A DNA stretch of 64,000 nucleotides from Loktanella salsilacus (GCF_900114485.1 NZ_FOTF01000008.1:1-64000), one strand, 5' to 3'; counted from the first letter of the stretch, positions 17,703 through 27,755 are shown. The notes: generated by a model from the sequence alone, not told the origin. Numbers and translations are program-made.

Positions 17703-18548
17703 ATGACCGAAGACCACGAAAACAAATTCCGCCGTTCGACCGAGGACATGATCGCCGCGAGGGAGGTGCCCGACACGCCCCAGACCCGCGCGCCGTCCTA
17801 TGCGCTGGCCTTTGCGGACGACGCTTTTTTGGCGCGCGAAGATATGCGGCCCGTGCGCCTGCAGCTAGAGTTGATGAAGCCAGAGCTGTTGATGAACGAA
17901 GCCGGGGTGAAATCCACCATCGTGCTTTTCGGCGGGGCGCGGATTCCTGATCCGGTGAACAAGGCGACAGCGCGGACTGAGACGCTGGCGGAGTTGACGA
18001 AGTATTACGACGAGGCCCGTAAGTTTGCCCGGCTCATCACCGAACGGTCGCTGGCGAAAGATCCTTGCGAGAATATCATCGCCACAGGCGGTGGCCCCGG
18101 CGTGATGGAGGCGGGCAACCGCGGCGCGCAAGAAGCGGGCGGCAAGTCGATTGGCCTGAACATCGTGCTGCCGCACGAGCAGGCGCCGAATGAATACGTG
18201 ACGCCGGAGCTGTGCTTTAACTTCCACTACTTCGCGGTCCGCAAAATGCACTTCCTGATGCGCGCCTCTGCGGTGTGCGTGTTCCCCGGCGGGTTCGGGA
18301 CGCTGGACGAGATGTTCGAGGCGCTGACCCTAATCCAGACCGGCCGCATGGCCCGCGTGCCGTTTCTGCTGTTCGGGCGGGCGTTCTGGGAAGGCATCAT
18401 CAACTGGCAGGCGCTGGCCGATGCCGGAACGATTGCGCAGGACGATCTGAAGCTGTTCCGCTTTGTCGAAACCGCCGAGGAGGCAATTGCCGCGCTGGAT
18501 GACTGGGACGACAAGGGCAAAAAGCGCCGCGATATTCCGGGGCGGTGA
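17703..18548 (+). CDS. LOG-family protein (TIGR00730 type Rossmann fold)
   Basis: A 281-residue protein of the lysine-decarboxylase-like/LOG group. It carries [14 protein letters not shown] (about 121-134) and the hallmark PGGFGTLDE (about 197-205). LOG proteins cleave ribose-5-phosphate from nucleotide monophosphates (cytokinin riboside monophosphates in plants, AMP or others in bacteria). The long N-terminus (about 70 residues) is like YgdH/PpnN-type and larger alphaproteobacterial members. Actual substrate unknown. It ends convergently with the sulfotransferase gene across a long hairpin. Confidence 0.85.
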   Translation: MTEDHENKFRRSTEDMIAAREVPDTPQTRAPSYALAFADDAFLAREDMRPVRLQLELMKPELLMNEAGVKSTIVLFGGARIPDPVNKATARTETLAELTKYYDEARKFARLITERSLAKDPCENIIATGGGPGVMEAGNRGAQEAGGKSIGLNIVLPHEQAPNEYVTPELCFNFHYFAVRKMHFLMRASAVCVFPGGFGTLDEMFEALTLIQTGRMARVPFLLFGRAFWEGIINWQALADAGTIAQDDLKLFRFVETAEEAIAALDDWDDKGKKRRDIPGR

Positions 18549-18600
18549 CCAAGGCTTGCAGGGCAGTCTATTTGGGCTGTCCCGCAAGACACTCTTCAAG

Positions 18601-18640
18601 GGCTGGCACGAAACGGGCCAAAGCCCCTTTCGTGCCAGCC
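18601..18640. terminator. Long palindromic hairpin between convergent genes
   Basis: A 13-bp stem GGCTGGCACGAAA / TTTCGTGCCAGCC is continued, after one mismatch, by 4 bp (GGGC/GCCC) around a CAAA loop. There is no T-run. It is centred between the LOG and sulfotransferase stops and can act in both directions. A weaker imperfect hairpin lies at about 18554-18587. Confidence 0.6.
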
Positions 18641-18647
18641 TGACGAA

Positions 18648-19574
18648 TCAGGCATACCAATGGTCTAGCGACGCCCCAACCAGCGCTTCTAGCTGGGGCC
18701 TGTCTTGCATGTATTTTTGCGTCAGGGCTGCGCGCGTCGCGTCGGAAAGGCGCGGGACCGCTTTTCCGGGGCCTTCCAGATATTGGCGCATCCGGGTTCT
18801 GATCTGAGGTGAAATGATTTTCTTCAAGGTGGACTGGATCGGCCCGGGATGGGTCAGGTGACGACTGATGCCCGGTCTGCCAGGCACCTGCGACAAGGTC
18901 GATGTCGCATTGACCCGGTCACTTAAAACGATTGGCCTACGGTGAAGATTGAGATGGTCGCATATCCTGCCCCAACTCTCTTCTGGATCGCATTGCAGCG
19001 CACCGTATTCCAGAAACAGCACCTGATCTTTTGGAAAAACGGCCAGAAACCGTGCGATCTGCACAGGATAGTGACCATTGGCCACATAACCGTAGGCCGC
19101 GCTCCAACGGTTTGCCAATCTGTGCGGCTCTGCGTCAAGGGCGGCTTCAAAGCTGCGGGATGGCTCCAATCCGTCGCGCACATGATGCAGGTATTGCGAA
19201 AACGCCCGTTCGACCGGATTGCGCAGGATGACGATGATCCGGGCATCAGGGCGCACGCGGGCGATCGCATATGCCGCAGGAGGATGGCTAAGATAGAAGG
19301 GCGAGGCGTCCCCTTTTAGGCGCGAACCTGCGGCACGATAAAGACTGCTGTAGCTTTTCGAGTCGGTCGTTATGCGCGCGACATAGGCGGGATCGTATGG
19401 CCCCTTTTCCGGTCTTGCCGAGACGTTGTTAAAGGCGAAGTATCCCGGCTCTTTCACATCAGGAAGAAAGACGTTTTCGTGCTGTCGCAGCCAGTGCCAG
19501 ACAGCCGTCGTGCCAGCCTTGGCCGCACCGACGATAAAGAAATCTGGAAAGGAGGCGGGGTCTAGCGCATTCAT
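18648..19574 (-). CDS. Sulfotransferase-domain protein
   Basis: This 308-residue protein from ATG 19574 has the PAPS 5'-phosphosulfate loop VGAAKAGTT (15-23) and the 3'-phosphate region IIVILRNPVERAFSQY (about 109-124). These are the two signatures of PAPS-dependent sulfotransferases. It resembles bacterial carbohydrate/heparan-type sulfotransferases more than aryl ones, but the acceptor is unknown. It may decorate surface polysaccharide or lipid; no glycan cluster is adjacent. It stands alone, with 222 featureless bases upstream before rlmN. Confidence 0.85.
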   Translation of the reverse strand: MNALDPASFPDFFIVGAAKAGTTAVWHWLRQHENVFLPDVKEPGYFAFNNVSARPEKGPYDPAYVARITTDSKSYSSLYRAAGSRLKGDASPFYLSHPPAAYAIARVRPDARIIVILRNPVERAFSQYLHHVRDGLEPSRSFEAALDAEPHRLANRWSAAYGYVANGHYPVQIARFLAVFPKDQVLFLEYGALQCDPEESWGRICDHLNLHRRPIVLSDRVNATSTLSQVPGRPGISRHLTHPGPIQSTLKKIISPQIRTRMRQYLEGPGKAVPRLSDATRAALTQKYMQDRPQLEALVGASLDHWYA

Positions 19575-19796
19575 GACAACAGAATACCCGGAACCTATCC
19601 GAAGCGCACATTCGCAGACGGATTGATTTAATCCCATTCGGATACGCGCGGCGCCATCGGGATAGGCCGCCAACACGTATCCGTCAGGATACTATTCGCA
19701 TCTATTGCTGTTTGGTCGCGGCCGAGGCGGTCACATGCAGTCGTCCGTGTTTCGTTGCGCAGTGATCCCAGTTGTGGGCCCCCGCGCAACGGTCAG

Positions 19797-20978
19797 TTAG
19801 AGCCCTGCGTCGGCCTCGATCTGTTTGCGGCTTTTGCGGGCGCGCTCTGTCTCGGACTTCAACTGACCACAAGCGGCCATGATGTCCTCACCGCGCGGCT
19901 TGCGGACGGGCGACGCGTAGCCAGCCTTGTAGATGATGTCGGCAAAGGCGTGGATGCGGTTGCCGGAGGAGCGTTTGTAAGGCGCGCCGGGCCATTCGTT
20001 GAAGGGGATCAAGTTGATCTTGGCGGGGATGCCCTCGATCAGTTTCACCAGACGGTGGGCGTCTTCGTCGCTGTCGTTTACGCCGTCCAGCATCACGTAT
20101 TCAAAGGTGATCCGTTCGGAGTTCGAGACCTTGGGATAGACGCGCAGGGCGTCGAGCAGGGCTTCGATGTTCCATTTCTTGTTGATCGGGACCAGCGTGT
20201 CGCGCACCTCGTCCGTTGTCGCGTGAAAGCTGACGGCCAGTTGGCAGCCGATTTCCTGCGCGGTGCGGGCGATTTCGGGGACGACGCCGGATGTGGACAG
20301 CGTGATACGGCGGCGGGACAGGGCGATGCCCTCGCCGTCCATCGCGATCTTCATCGCGTCGCGGACGTTTTCGAAATTATACAGCGGCTCGCCCATGCCC
20401 ATCAGGACGATGTTCGACAACATGCGCGGGCCATTATCACCGGTGCCCTGCCCCGGCTCTGGCCATTCGCCAAGGTCATCGCGAGCAACTAGGATCTGGC
20501 CGACGATTTCGGCGGGGGTCAGGTTGCGGACCAGTTTTTGCGTGCCGGTGTGGCAGAAGGAACAGGTCAACGTGCAGCCGACTTGGGACGAGATGCACAG
20601 CGTGCCGCGATCGGATTCGGGGATATAGACGACTTCAACCTCGTGGCCGCCAGCAATGCGGACAAGGTATTTGCGCGTGCCGTCAGTGCTGACTTGGCGG
20701 GTGACGACCTCTGGCAGTTCGATGACAAAGGTATCGGCCAGCATGGCGCGGTAGTCTTTGGCAAGGTTCGTCATCAGTGCAAAATCACGCACGCCCCAGT
20801 GATAAAGCCACTGCCACAGCTGGTTCACACGCATTTTGGCCTGCTTTTCCGCCGTGCCTGCGGCGATCAACGCGTCGCGCATCTGATCGCGGGTCATCCC
20901 GATCAGGTTCTGCGGCCCGTCGGGCAGCTTACGCGGGATCGTGTGGACGTCTTGCGTGATGGGCGCAGTGGCGGTCAT
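19797..20978 (-). CDS. rlmN: Dual-specificity RNA methyltransferase RlmN
   Basis: RlmN uses radical SAM chemistry to methylate C2 of A2503 in 23S rRNA and A37 of some tRNAs. The 393 residues from ATG 20978 (AAAGG upstream) contain the cluster motif C135-TLT-C139-SF-C142 and the GMGEPL segment. The C-terminal catalytic cysteine lies in DIMAACGQL. An N-terminal accessory domain (about 20-100) is present. It is a single-gene unit; nothing unusual. Confidence 0.95.
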   Translation of the reverse strand: MTATAPITQDVHTIPRKLPDGPQNLIGMTRDQMRDALIAAGTAEKQAKMRVNQLWQWLYHWGVRDFALMTNLAKDYRAMLADTFVIELPEVVTRQVSTDGTRKYLVRIAGGHEVEVVYIPESDRGTLCISSQVGCTLTCSFCHTGTQKLVRNLTPAEIVGQILVARDDLGEWPEPGQGTGDNGPRMLSNIVLMGMGEPLYNFENVRDAMKIAMDGEGIALSRRRITLSTSGVVPEIARTAQEIGCQLAVSFHATTDEVRDTLVPINKKWNIEALLDALRVYPKVSNSERITFEYVMLDGVNDSDEDAHRLVKLIEGIPAKINLIPFNEWPGAPYKRSSGNRIHAFADIIYKAGYASPVRKPRGEDIMAACGQLKSETERARKSRKQIEADAGL

Positions 20979-21020
20979 GGCAGTGGACCTTTCGGGCAAT
21001 AAAGCGAGGCTGATATAGGC

Positions 21021-21054
21021 AAAAGGCCCCGGTTTCCAAGTGAAAACCGGGGCC
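21021..21054 (-). terminator. Terminator after the IalB-family gene
   Basis: 11-bp stem GGCCCCGGTTT / AAACCGGGGCC. On the minus strand it is followed by TTTT. It lies 24 bases past the IalB stop and upstream of rlmN. Confidence 0.8.
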
Positions 21055-21077
21055 CTTCGATTTTTCTGTGAAAAATC

Positions 21078-21611
21078 TTAACCGGCGCAGCGGTTGGCGG
21101 CTTCTTCCACAGCGGCGGTAAAGCCGGAGAGCGAGAAGGTGTCGGTCGTGATGTTACCCCGGCCAGAGCGCGCCTTGAGCACTGCGTCAGAGCCGCGCTT
21201 CATCGCGGCGACGACTTTAGCGTCGTCTTCTGGTGTGGCGGGCCACGCGTATTCACCTTCGGTGAACAGCTCGAAGGTGGTTCCGCTGACGTTCAAATTG
21301 ACGGTCGATCCGGGGGCAAAGGGGTAGCCGCCGGTGAACATGATCTGGCCCTTCACGTTTTCCGAAGGACGGTAGAACACCATCAGATAGATGTCGCCGC
21401 GGCGGCCATCAGTCGCATTGCCCGCGCTGTCGGTCAGCAGGCTTTGCTTTGGTGCGGAAGTGCTGATGCACTCGCGCGGATTTTCCGCCTCGAATGTGCT
21501 CCAGTCCGTGTTGGCCGCAACGAGGTTGTCTGTCGTTGCCTGTGCGCCCGCCTGCGTTGCAAGCAGCGTTGCTGCTACGAGTGTCAGGGTGCGAAATGTC
21601 GTCGTAATCAT
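21078..21611 (-). CDS. Invasion-associated-locus-B (IalB) family periplasmic protein
   Basis: A 177-residue secreted protein from ATG 21611 with signal peptide MITTTFRTLTLVAATLLATQAGA. The mature part has the IalB pattern: an early Cys (ECISTSAPKQ), a central YLMVFYRPSE, MKRGSDAVLKARSGRG, and a TFSLSGFTAAVEEAANRC end with the second Cys. Family members are common in alphaproteobacteria; a direct role in invasion is established only for Bartonella. Here it is likely a general periplasmic factor. Divergent from the asparaginase gene. Confidence 0.82.
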   Translation of the reverse strand: MITTTFRTLTLVAATLLATQAGAQATTDNLVAANTDWSTFEAENPRECISTSAPKQSLLTDSAGNATDGRRGDIYLMVFYRPSENVKGQIMFTGGYPFAPGSTVNLNVSGTTFELFTEGEYAWPATPEDDAKVVAAMKRGSDAVLKARSGRGNITTDTFSLSGFTAAVEEAANRCAG

Positions 21612-21792
21612 TTTAAATAGGCCTCCAAGCTGCCCTTGCCTCTGTCCGTCCCGCGGTGGGGTTTTAACAACCTTTTCGTCTGGCGGGTCTGAGTTCAACG
21701 CGATAGCCATGGTCCTAGCAAAAAATCGCCCAAACTGCAAAGCCCCCATAAACGCACAATGCCGTGGGCGGCGCGATGAAAGGAAATACCCC

Positions 21793-22788
21793 ATGAGCGG
21801 TCCTGTTGATCTGGTCGAAGTCTGGCGCGGCGACATTTTAGAGTCGGTCCATCAAGGGCACGCTGTTGTCTGCGGCCCGGATGGCGAGGTGATCGAGGCT
21901 TGGGGTGACGCAGAGGCGGTGATTTTCCCGCGCTCGTCCTGCAAGATGATCCAAGCGCTGCCGCTGATCGAAAGCGGTGCGGCAGATGCGCACGGGCTGG
22001 GAGTCGCGCAGTTGGCGCTGTCATGTGCGTCGCATCAGGGCGCGCATATTCACACCGACCGCGTGCAGGTCTGGCTGGATACGCTGGGGCTGTCGGATAG
22101 CGATTTTCGCTGCGGGCCGCAGTGGCCCGGCGATATTCCGGCACGTAACGAGATCATTCGCGCCCATGCCGCGCCTTACCAGATCCACAACAACTGCTCT
22201 GGCAAGCATGCTGGCTTTTTGACGTTGAACCGCCATCTGGGCGGGGCGGCGGATTATGAGCTGCTGGACCATCCGGTTCAGCAAGCGGGCAAAGCCGCGT
22301 TTGAGGATGTGACGGGCGAGACAAGCCCCGGTTACGGGATCGACGGCTGCTCTGCCCCGAACTTTGCGACATCGGTGCATGGTCTGGCCCGCGCGATGAG
22401 CTTTTTCGCGACGGCGCATGATCGCAGCGATGCGCGGTCCAAAGCAGCGGTGCGGCTGCGCGATGCGATGACGGCGTTTCCAGAGCTGGTCGCCGGAGAG
22501 ACGCGCGCTTGCACCGACCTGATGCGGGCGATGGATGGGCGCGTGGCGATCAAGACGGGGGCCGAGGCGGTGTTCGTCGCGATCATCCCCGAAAAGCGGA
22601 TGGGCGTTGCGCTCAAGATCACCGATGGCAGCACCCGCGCGTCAGAGGCGGCGATTGCGGCCATTCTGGTGAAACTGGGCGTGCTAGACGCAGATCATCC
22701 AGCGACCAAGGCCCGTATGGTGCCTGAAATTCGCAACTGGCGCGGCACATTGTGCGGCCACATCAAGCCCGTCGCTGCACTGCTGTAA
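21793..22788 (+). CDS. Asparaginase (AnsA/thermolabile type, PF06089)
   Basis: The 331-residue protein hydrolyses L-asparagine to aspartate and ammonia. It belongs to the family of Rhizobium etli AnsA, unrelated in fold to E. coli asparaginases. Hallmarks visible are VIFPRSSCKMIQALPL (about 45-60), ALSCASHQG, the NNCSGKHAGFL segment and GYGIDGCSAPNFA. These are the Ser-Lys-containing and cysteine/zinc motifs of the family. ATG 21793 has AGGAAAT upstream; the longer frame is rejected. No signal peptide, so cytoplasmic. xth follows after 9 bases. Confidence 0.88.
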   Translation: MSGPVDLVEVWRGDILESVHQGHAVVCGPDGEVIEAWGDAEAVIFPRSSCKMIQALPLIESGAADAHGLGVAQLALSCASHQGAHIHTDRVQVWLDTLGLSDSDFRCGPQWPGDIPARNEIIRAHAAPYQIHNNCSGKHAGFLTLNRHLGGAADYELLDHPVQQAGKAAFEDVTGETSPGYGIDGCSAPNFATSVHGLARAMSFFATAHDRSDARSKAAVRLRDAMTAFPELVAGETRACTDLMRAMDGRVAIKTGAEAVFVAIIPEKRMGVALKITDGSTRASEAAIAAILVKLGVLDADHPATKARMVPEIRNWRGTLCGHIKPVAALL

Positions 22789-22797
22789 GGATCTGAC

Positions 22798-23586
22798 ATG
22801 ACATTCACGCTTGCCACTTGGAACATCAACTCTGTCCGACTGCGCGAAGGGCTGGTGGCCCAGCTGATGACGGATGAGGCGCCGGACGTGCTGTGTCTGC
22901 AGGAATGCAAAAGCCCGCTGGACAAGATCCCCGTCGCGACGTTTCAGGCGCTTGGCTACACCCATATGATTGGGCGCGGGCAAAAGGGCTATAACGGGGT
23001 CGCGATCTTTTCCAAGATGCCGATCGAGGAGGTCGGCGCTGCGGATTACGCGGGGCTGGGCCATGCGCGGCATATTGCGGGCCGGTTGAGCAATGGCGTG
23101 ACAGTGCACAACTTTTACGTCCCCGCAGGCGGCGATAAGCCGGACCGCGAAATCAATGACAAGTTCGGCCAGAAGCTGGATTACCTGACAGATATGCGCG
23201 ACGCGTTCCATGCCGCGCGGCCGGAAAAGGCGATTCTGGTGGGCGATCTGAATATCGCACCGCGGGAAGACGACGTTTGGGATCACAAGAAGCTGCTGAA
23301 GATCGTCAGCCATACGCCAATTGAGGTGGAACATCTGGCACAGGTGCAGGACTCGGGCGCTTGGGTGGACGTGACACGGCAGGATATTCCGCAAGGGAAC
23401 CTGTATAGCTGGTGGTCTTACCGTGCTGCCGACTGGGACACGGCTGATAAAGGGCGGCGATTGGACCACATCTGGGCTACGTCCGACATCGCCAGTGCAG
23501 CGCATTCCAGCCGCGTGTTGCGGCATGTGCGCGGGTGGGAGCAACCCAGCGACCACGCGCCGGTGTTCGCGACGTTTGATCTGTAG
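22798..23586 (+). CDS. xth: Exodeoxyribonuclease III
   Basis: XthA is the major AP endonuclease/3' repair enzyme. The 262 residues show the EEP-fold catalytic set: WNINSVR (N), CLQECK (E), GDLNIAPREDDVWDHK (D and N), and SDHAPVFATFDL (D-H). All key residues are intact. ATG 22798 lies 9 bases after the asparaginase stop, so the two may share a transcript. Repeat copy D follows. Confidence 0.95.
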   Translation: MTFTLATWNINSVRLREGLVAQLMTDEAPDVLCLQECKSPLDKIPVATFQALGYTHMIGRGQKGYNGVAIFSKMPIEEVGAADYAGLGHARHIAGRLSNGVTVHNFYVPAGGDKPDREINDKFGQKLDYLTDMRDAFHAARPEKAILVGDLNIAPREDDVWDHKKLLKIVSHTPIEVEHLAQVQDSGAWVDVTRQDIPQGNLYSWWSYRAADWDTADKGRRLDHIWATSDIASAAHSSRVLRHVRGWEQPSDHAPVFATFDL

Positions 23587-23615
23587 CTCTTTTCCGAATT
23601 TTCATTGAAAATGCG

Positions 23616-23652
23616 GATGCCTCCGGCGGGAGTATTTCAGGCAAGGTGAATG
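23616..23652 (+). repeat. Dispersed 3'-end repeat, copy D
   Basis: GATGCCTCCGGCGGGAG TATTTCAGGCAAGGTGAATG, 30 bases after the xth stop and in the same orientation. Nearly identical to copy B over the first 17 bases and the last 11. Confidence 0.75.
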
Positions 23653-23717
23653 AGAACGGCAGTTTTCTGAGGCTAAAGTTTGCGTTAGGTCATCTGTGAA
23701 GTTGAAGGAGAGTTGCC

Positions 23718-25247
23718 ATGTCGATCACCGCGTCCGTACCGAAGCCCGTTGTCCTTTGCATTCTGGACGGTTGGGGATTGCGTGACAGTGCAGAGGCAAA
23801 TGCGCCTGTGCTGGCCAACACGCCGAACTTTGACAGGCTCATGGCGACCTGCCCGCATGCGACTCTTGTGACTTTTGGGCCTGATGTGGGATTGCCAAAG
23901 GGGCAGATGGGAAACTCTGAGGTCGGGCACACCAATATCGGCGCGGGCCGTGTGGTGGCGATGGATCTGGGGCAGATTGATCTGTCGATTGAGGATGGCT
24001 CTTATCCCGAGCAGCAGGGCGTTCGCGATTTTGCGGCACGGCTGAAGGACACTGGCGGGCGGGCGCATTTGATGGGCGTCGTGTCCGATGGCGGCGTGCA
24101 TGGGCATGTTGCGCATCTGGTGGAAACGGCGCGGTTGCTGGCGGCGCAGGGGATTCCGGTTGTTATTCACGCGATTACGGATGGGCGCGACGTGGCACCG
24201 TCCTCTGGTCCCGCGTTTATGGCCGACTTGCTGGATAAGCTGCCAAGCGGTGCGCAGGTCGTGACAGTGACGGGCCGGTACTATGCGATGGACCGGGATA
24301 ATCGGTGGGAGCGCGTGCAGACGGCCTTTGACGCGATGGCTTTGGGCAAGGGTGTGGCCGTGGCGCAGACGCCGCAGGATGCGATTGCGCAAGGGCATGC
24401 GGATGGCAAGACGGATGAGTTCATTCCTGCCACGGTGATTGGCGATTACGACGGGATGCAACCTGCGGACGGGCTGTTTTGCCTCAACTTCCGATCGGAC
24501 CGGGCGAGAGAGATACTGGAGGCGATCGGCAATCCGGGCTTCGACGGCTTTGCGCGAGAAATGCCCGAGCTGGCGGTGCGGCTAGGGATGGTAGAGTATT
24601 CGGACCGCCATGTGGATTGGTTCGACGCCGTGTTTCCCAAGCGCGATATTCGAAACACGCTGGGCGAATGGGTGTCAAAGCATGGCAAGACGCAGTTCCG
24701 GTTGGCCGAGACGGAAAAGTATCCGCATGTCACGTTCTTCCTGAACGGCGGCAAGGAAGTGCCCGAGGAAGGCGAGGACCGCGAGATGCCGAAGTCGCCC
24801 AAAGTGGCGACCTATGATTTGCAGCCAGAGATGTCGTCAGTAGAGGTCACGGATGATTTCGTGGCCGCGATTGAAAAGGGCTATGATCTGATCGTCACGA
24901 ATTATGCCAACCCCGATATGGTGGGGCATACCGGGGATCTGGACGCAGCGATTGCGGCCTGCGAGGCAGTGGACCGTGGCCTTGGCCGTGTGCTGGACGC
25001 GCTAGAGAAGGCAGGCGGCGCAATGGTGGTTTGCGCCGATCACGGCAATTGCGAAACCATGGTCGATCCGGTGACGGGCGGGCCGCACACGGCGCATACA
25101 ACGAACCTTGTGCCGGTGATCCTGTATGGCGGTCCTGCGGGGGCGACCATTCATGACGGGCGGCTGGCGGATTTGGCACCGACGTTGTTGCAGCTGATGG
25201 GTCTGCCGCAGCCAGAAGAAATGACTGGCCGGAGCCTGATTGATTGA
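23718..25247 (+). CDS. gpmI: 2,3-bisphosphoglycerate-independent phosphoglycerate mutase
   Basis: GpmI interconverts 3- and 2-phosphoglycerate in glycolysis/gluconeogenesis using two manganese ions. The 509-residue protein has the alkaline-phosphatase-type start CILDGWG with metal Asp, the phosphoserine S67 in GNSEVGHTNIGAGR, and the C-terminal metal site VCADHGNCE and GGPHTAHTTNLVP. AAGGAGAG precedes the ATG. The stop overlaps the TTG start of envC. Confidence 0.96.
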   Translation: MSITASVPKPVVLCILDGWGLRDSAEANAPVLANTPNFDRLMATCPHATLVTFGPDVGLPKGQMGNSEVGHTNIGAGRVVAMDLGQIDLSIEDGSYPEQQGVRDFAARLKDTGGRAHLMGVVSDGGVHGHVAHLVETARLLAAQGIPVVIHAITDGRDVAPSSGPAFMADLLDKLPSGAQVVTVTGRYYAMDRDNRWERVQTAFDAMALGKGVAVAQTPQDAIAQGHADGKTDEFIPATVIGDYDGMQPADGLFCLNFRSDRAREILEAIGNPGFDGFAREMPELAVRLGMVEYSDRHVDWFDAVFPKRDIRNTLGEWVSKHGKTQFRLAETEKYPHVTFFLNGGKEVPEEGEDREMPKSPKVATYDLQPEMSSVEVTDDFVAAIEKGYDLIVTNYANPDMVGHTGDLDAAIAACEAVDRGLGRVLDALEKAGGAMVVCADHGNCETMVDPVTGGPHTAHTTNLVPVILYGGPAGATIHDGRLADLAPTLLQLMGLPQPEEMTGRSLID

Positions 25248-26344
25248 TACGCCTTGCCGCGATCCTGATGCTGCTGGCAGGGCCAGTAGCGGCGCAAAGC
25301 CCGAGCGATGCAGCCACGCAGGCCGCGGCGCGGCTGGCGGCTGCGCGGGTACAGCTGGATGCGGCGGGTGGATCGCGGGACCGCGTCGCCGCGCTGACCG
25401 AGACCGTGCGCGCCTATGAGGACGGCTTGATCGCGCTGCGTGACGGGATGCGGCGCGTGGCGATCCGGCGCGATACGCTGCAGACGCAGATGGACGCGCG
25501 GCAGGCCGAGGTGTCGCAACTGCTTGGCGTGCTGGCGTCGATTGGGAACGCACCTGCGCCGCTTTTGCTGCTGCATCCGTCGGGGCCGCTCGGCACGGCG
25601 CGGTCGGGCATGTTGGTCGCGGATGTGACCCCTGCCCTGCAGGCCAAGGTTGGTGATTTGAAGGGGCAGTTGCAGGAGCTTGCGTTGTTGCAAGCGCTTC
25701 AGGAAAGTGCTGCCGATACGCTGGGCGATGGGCTTCAGGGCGCGCAAGAGGCGCGGGCAGCGTTATCGGCAGCGGTGTCGGATCGCACGGATTTGCCGCA
25801 GCGGTACACAGAGGACAGCGTTCAGACCGCGCTGCTGATGGCGAGCACGGATACGCTTGCGGCCTTTGCCGATGCGCTGGCAGATAGCGTCGATGTGGCC
25901 GCGCCAGAGTTAATCCCGCAGGGCGATCTGGCATTGCCGGTGCAGGGCACCGTTTTGCGCGCCTATAATACGGCGGATGCGGCGGGGATTGCGCGGCCCG
26001 GCGTGGTCATTGCGGCGCGGCCGCGAGCGTTAGTCACGACTCCGGTTGCCGCGACGCTGCTGTTTCGCGGGCCGCTACTGGATTACGGCAATGTCATCAT
26101 CCTAGAACCCGCGCAGGACGTGTTGTTCGTCATCGGCGGGCTGGCAGAGGTGTACGGCGAGGCCGGCCAAGTGCTGCCTGCAGGGACACCGCTGGGGCTT
26201 TTGGGCGGAGATTTGCCGGATGTTGACGCGATTTTGACTGCTGGAACGCCCGGAACGGCCCCAGCAGCGACACAGACCCTTTATCTTGAGGTCAGAGACG
26301 GGCAAAGTCCGGTCAACCCAGGCACCTGGTTTGCACTGGACTAG
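25244..26344 (+). CDS. envC: Murein hydrolase activator EnvC-like, degenerate LytM domain
   Basis: EnvC proteins activate amidases that split septal peptidoglycan. The 366-residue protein has a signal peptide (MIRLAAILMLLAGPVAAQ), a long coiled-coil region rich in Ala/Gln/Leu/Arg (about 25-200), and a C-terminal M23/LytM fold (about 235-366; LLDYGNVIILEP). It lacks the HxxxD and HxH zinc ligands, as expected for an activator without hydrolase activity. The only start that keeps the signal peptide is the TTG at 25244 overlapping the gpmI stop. ctpA begins 12 bases later. Confidence 0.85.
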   Translation: MIRLAAILMLLAGPVAAQSPSDAATQAAARLAAARVQLDAAGGSRDRVAALTETVRAYEDGLIALRDGMRRVAIRRDTLQTQMDARQAEVSQLLGVLASIGNAPAPLLLLHPSGPLGTARSGMLVADVTPALQAKVGDLKGQLQELALLQALQESAADTLGDGLQGAQEARAALSAAVSDRTDLPQRYTEDSVQTALLMASTDTLAAFADALADSVDVAAPELIPQGDLALPVQGTVLRAYNTADAAGIARPGVVIAARPRALVTTPVAATLLFRGPLLDYGNVIILEPAQDVLFVIGGLAEVYGEAGQVLPAGTPLGLLGGDLPDVDAILTAGTPGTAPAATQTLYLEVRDGQSPVNPGTWFALD

Positions 26345-26356
26345 ATAGGAACGCGC

Positions 26357-27736
26357 ATGAAGAAGCTAATGATGGCCGCCGCCGGTGGCACTGTGTTGGG
26401 CCTTGTGGCCACCACGCAGTTTGCCGGGCCGCTGATCGCCCAAACCGCGACCGCGGACGCAAATGTCTATGAGCAGCTTGACCTGTTCGGCGATATCTTT
26501 GAGCGGATCCGTCAAGGCTATGTCGAAGACGTGGACGATAAGAAGCTGATCGAGGCCGCAATTAACGGGATGTTGACGTCGCTTGATCCACATTCTTCCT
26601 ATCTGTCGGAAGACGACGCCAAAGACATGCAGGTGCAGACGCGCGGTGAATTCGGCGGGCTGGGTCTGGAAGTGACGCAAGAAGAAGGCTGGGTAAAAGT
26701 TGTGTCGCCGATTGACGACACGCCTGCGGCGGCCGCGGGCATGATGGCGGGCGATTTCATCACCGCTGTGGACGGTGAAAACGTGCTGGGTTTGACGCTG
26801 GACGAGGCGCTGGAACTGCTGCGCGGACCGGTTGGGTCCGAGGTGATTATCACAGTCGTGCGCGAAGGATCGACAGAGCCGTTTGACGTGTCGATCATTC
26901 GCGACACGATCAAGCTGACCGCCGTGCGCGCCCGAACCGAAGGTAAGGCCGCTGTTCTGCGCGTAACGACGTTCAACGCGCAGACCTTCCCCAATCTGGA
27001 AGAGGGTTTGAAAGAGCAGATCGAAGAGGCCGGCGGAATCGAAAACCTTGACGGGATCGTGCTGGATTTGCGCAACAATCCGGGCGGTTTGCTGAACCAG
27101 GCTGTGTATGTGTCCGACGCCTTCCTAGAGGGCGGCGAGATCGTGTCGACTCGTGGCCGCGCTGCGGCTGATGGCGACCGTTACAATGCGACTCCCGGTG
27201 ATCTGGCGGGCGGCTTGCCGATGGTCGTGCTGATCAACGGCGGCTCTGCGTCTGCCTCTGAAATCGTGGCGGGTGCGTTGCAGGATCACCGCCGGGCGAT
27301 TGTCGTGGGCACGAAGTCGTTTGGTAAGGGATCGGTCCAGACCGTTGTGCCGCTGCAGGGCAATGGCGCGATGCGTCTGACCACGGCGCGGTATTACACG
27401 CCATCGGGTCGGTCGATCCAGAACCTAGGCATTTCGCCCGATATCATCGTGGAGCAGCCAATGCCTGTGCCGTCGGACGAGACGGAAGAGGATCAAGCAG
27501 CGTCCACCATGCGGTCAGAGGCTGATCTGCGCGGCACGCTGTCGAACGACAGTCTGACCGAGGACGAGATCAAACAGATCGAAGAGGACCGCGCGCGGGC
27601 TGAAGAGGCCGCAAAGCTGCGTGATGACGATTATCAGCTGGCCTATGCCATTGATATTCTGAAGGGTCTTCATGCACTGGGCCCACAGGTGAAAGTGGAC
27701 CTTACAGTGACGGATGCGTCGTCTGCCGGAAACTGA
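26357..27736 (+). CDS. ctpA: C-terminal processing peptidase CtpA (S41)
   Basis: This 459-residue periplasmic protease trims or degrades proteins from the C-terminus. A signal/anchor (1-30) is followed by a PDZ domain (about 90-170) and the S41 catalytic core. Catalytic Ser299 lies in GGSASASEIV and the Lys324 general base in FGKGSVQ. A charged C-terminal tail (about 380-440, many Glu/Asp) is typical of alphaproteobacterial CtpA. The ATG follows envC by 12 bases; gpmI-envC-ctpA is one operon. In other bacteria CtpA controls peptidoglycan hydrolases, consistent with the EnvC neighbour. Confidence 0.95.
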   Translation: MKKLMMAAAGGTVLGLVATTQFAGPLIAQTATADANVYEQLDLFGDIFERIRQGYVEDVDDKKLIEAAINGMLTSLDPHSSYLSEDDAKDMQVQTRGEFGGLGLEVTQEEGWVKVVSPIDDTPAAAAGMMAGDFITAVDGENVLGLTLDEALELLRGPVGSEVIITVVREGSTEPFDVSIIRDTIKLTAVRARTEGKAAVLRVTTFNAQTFPNLEEGLKEQIEEAGGIENLDGIVLDLRNNPGGLLNQAVYVSDAFLEGGEIVSTRGRAAADGDRYNATPGDLAGGLPMVVLINGGSASASEIVAGALQDHRRAIVVGTKSFGKGSVQTVVPLQGNGAMRLTTARYYTPSGRSIQNLGISPDIIVEQPMPVPSDETEEDQAASTMRSEADLRGTLSNDSLTEDEIKQIEEDRARAEEAAKLRDDDYQLAYAIDILKGLHALGPQVKVDLTVTDASSAGN

Positions 27737-27755
27737 TCTGCGCTAAATGAATGCC

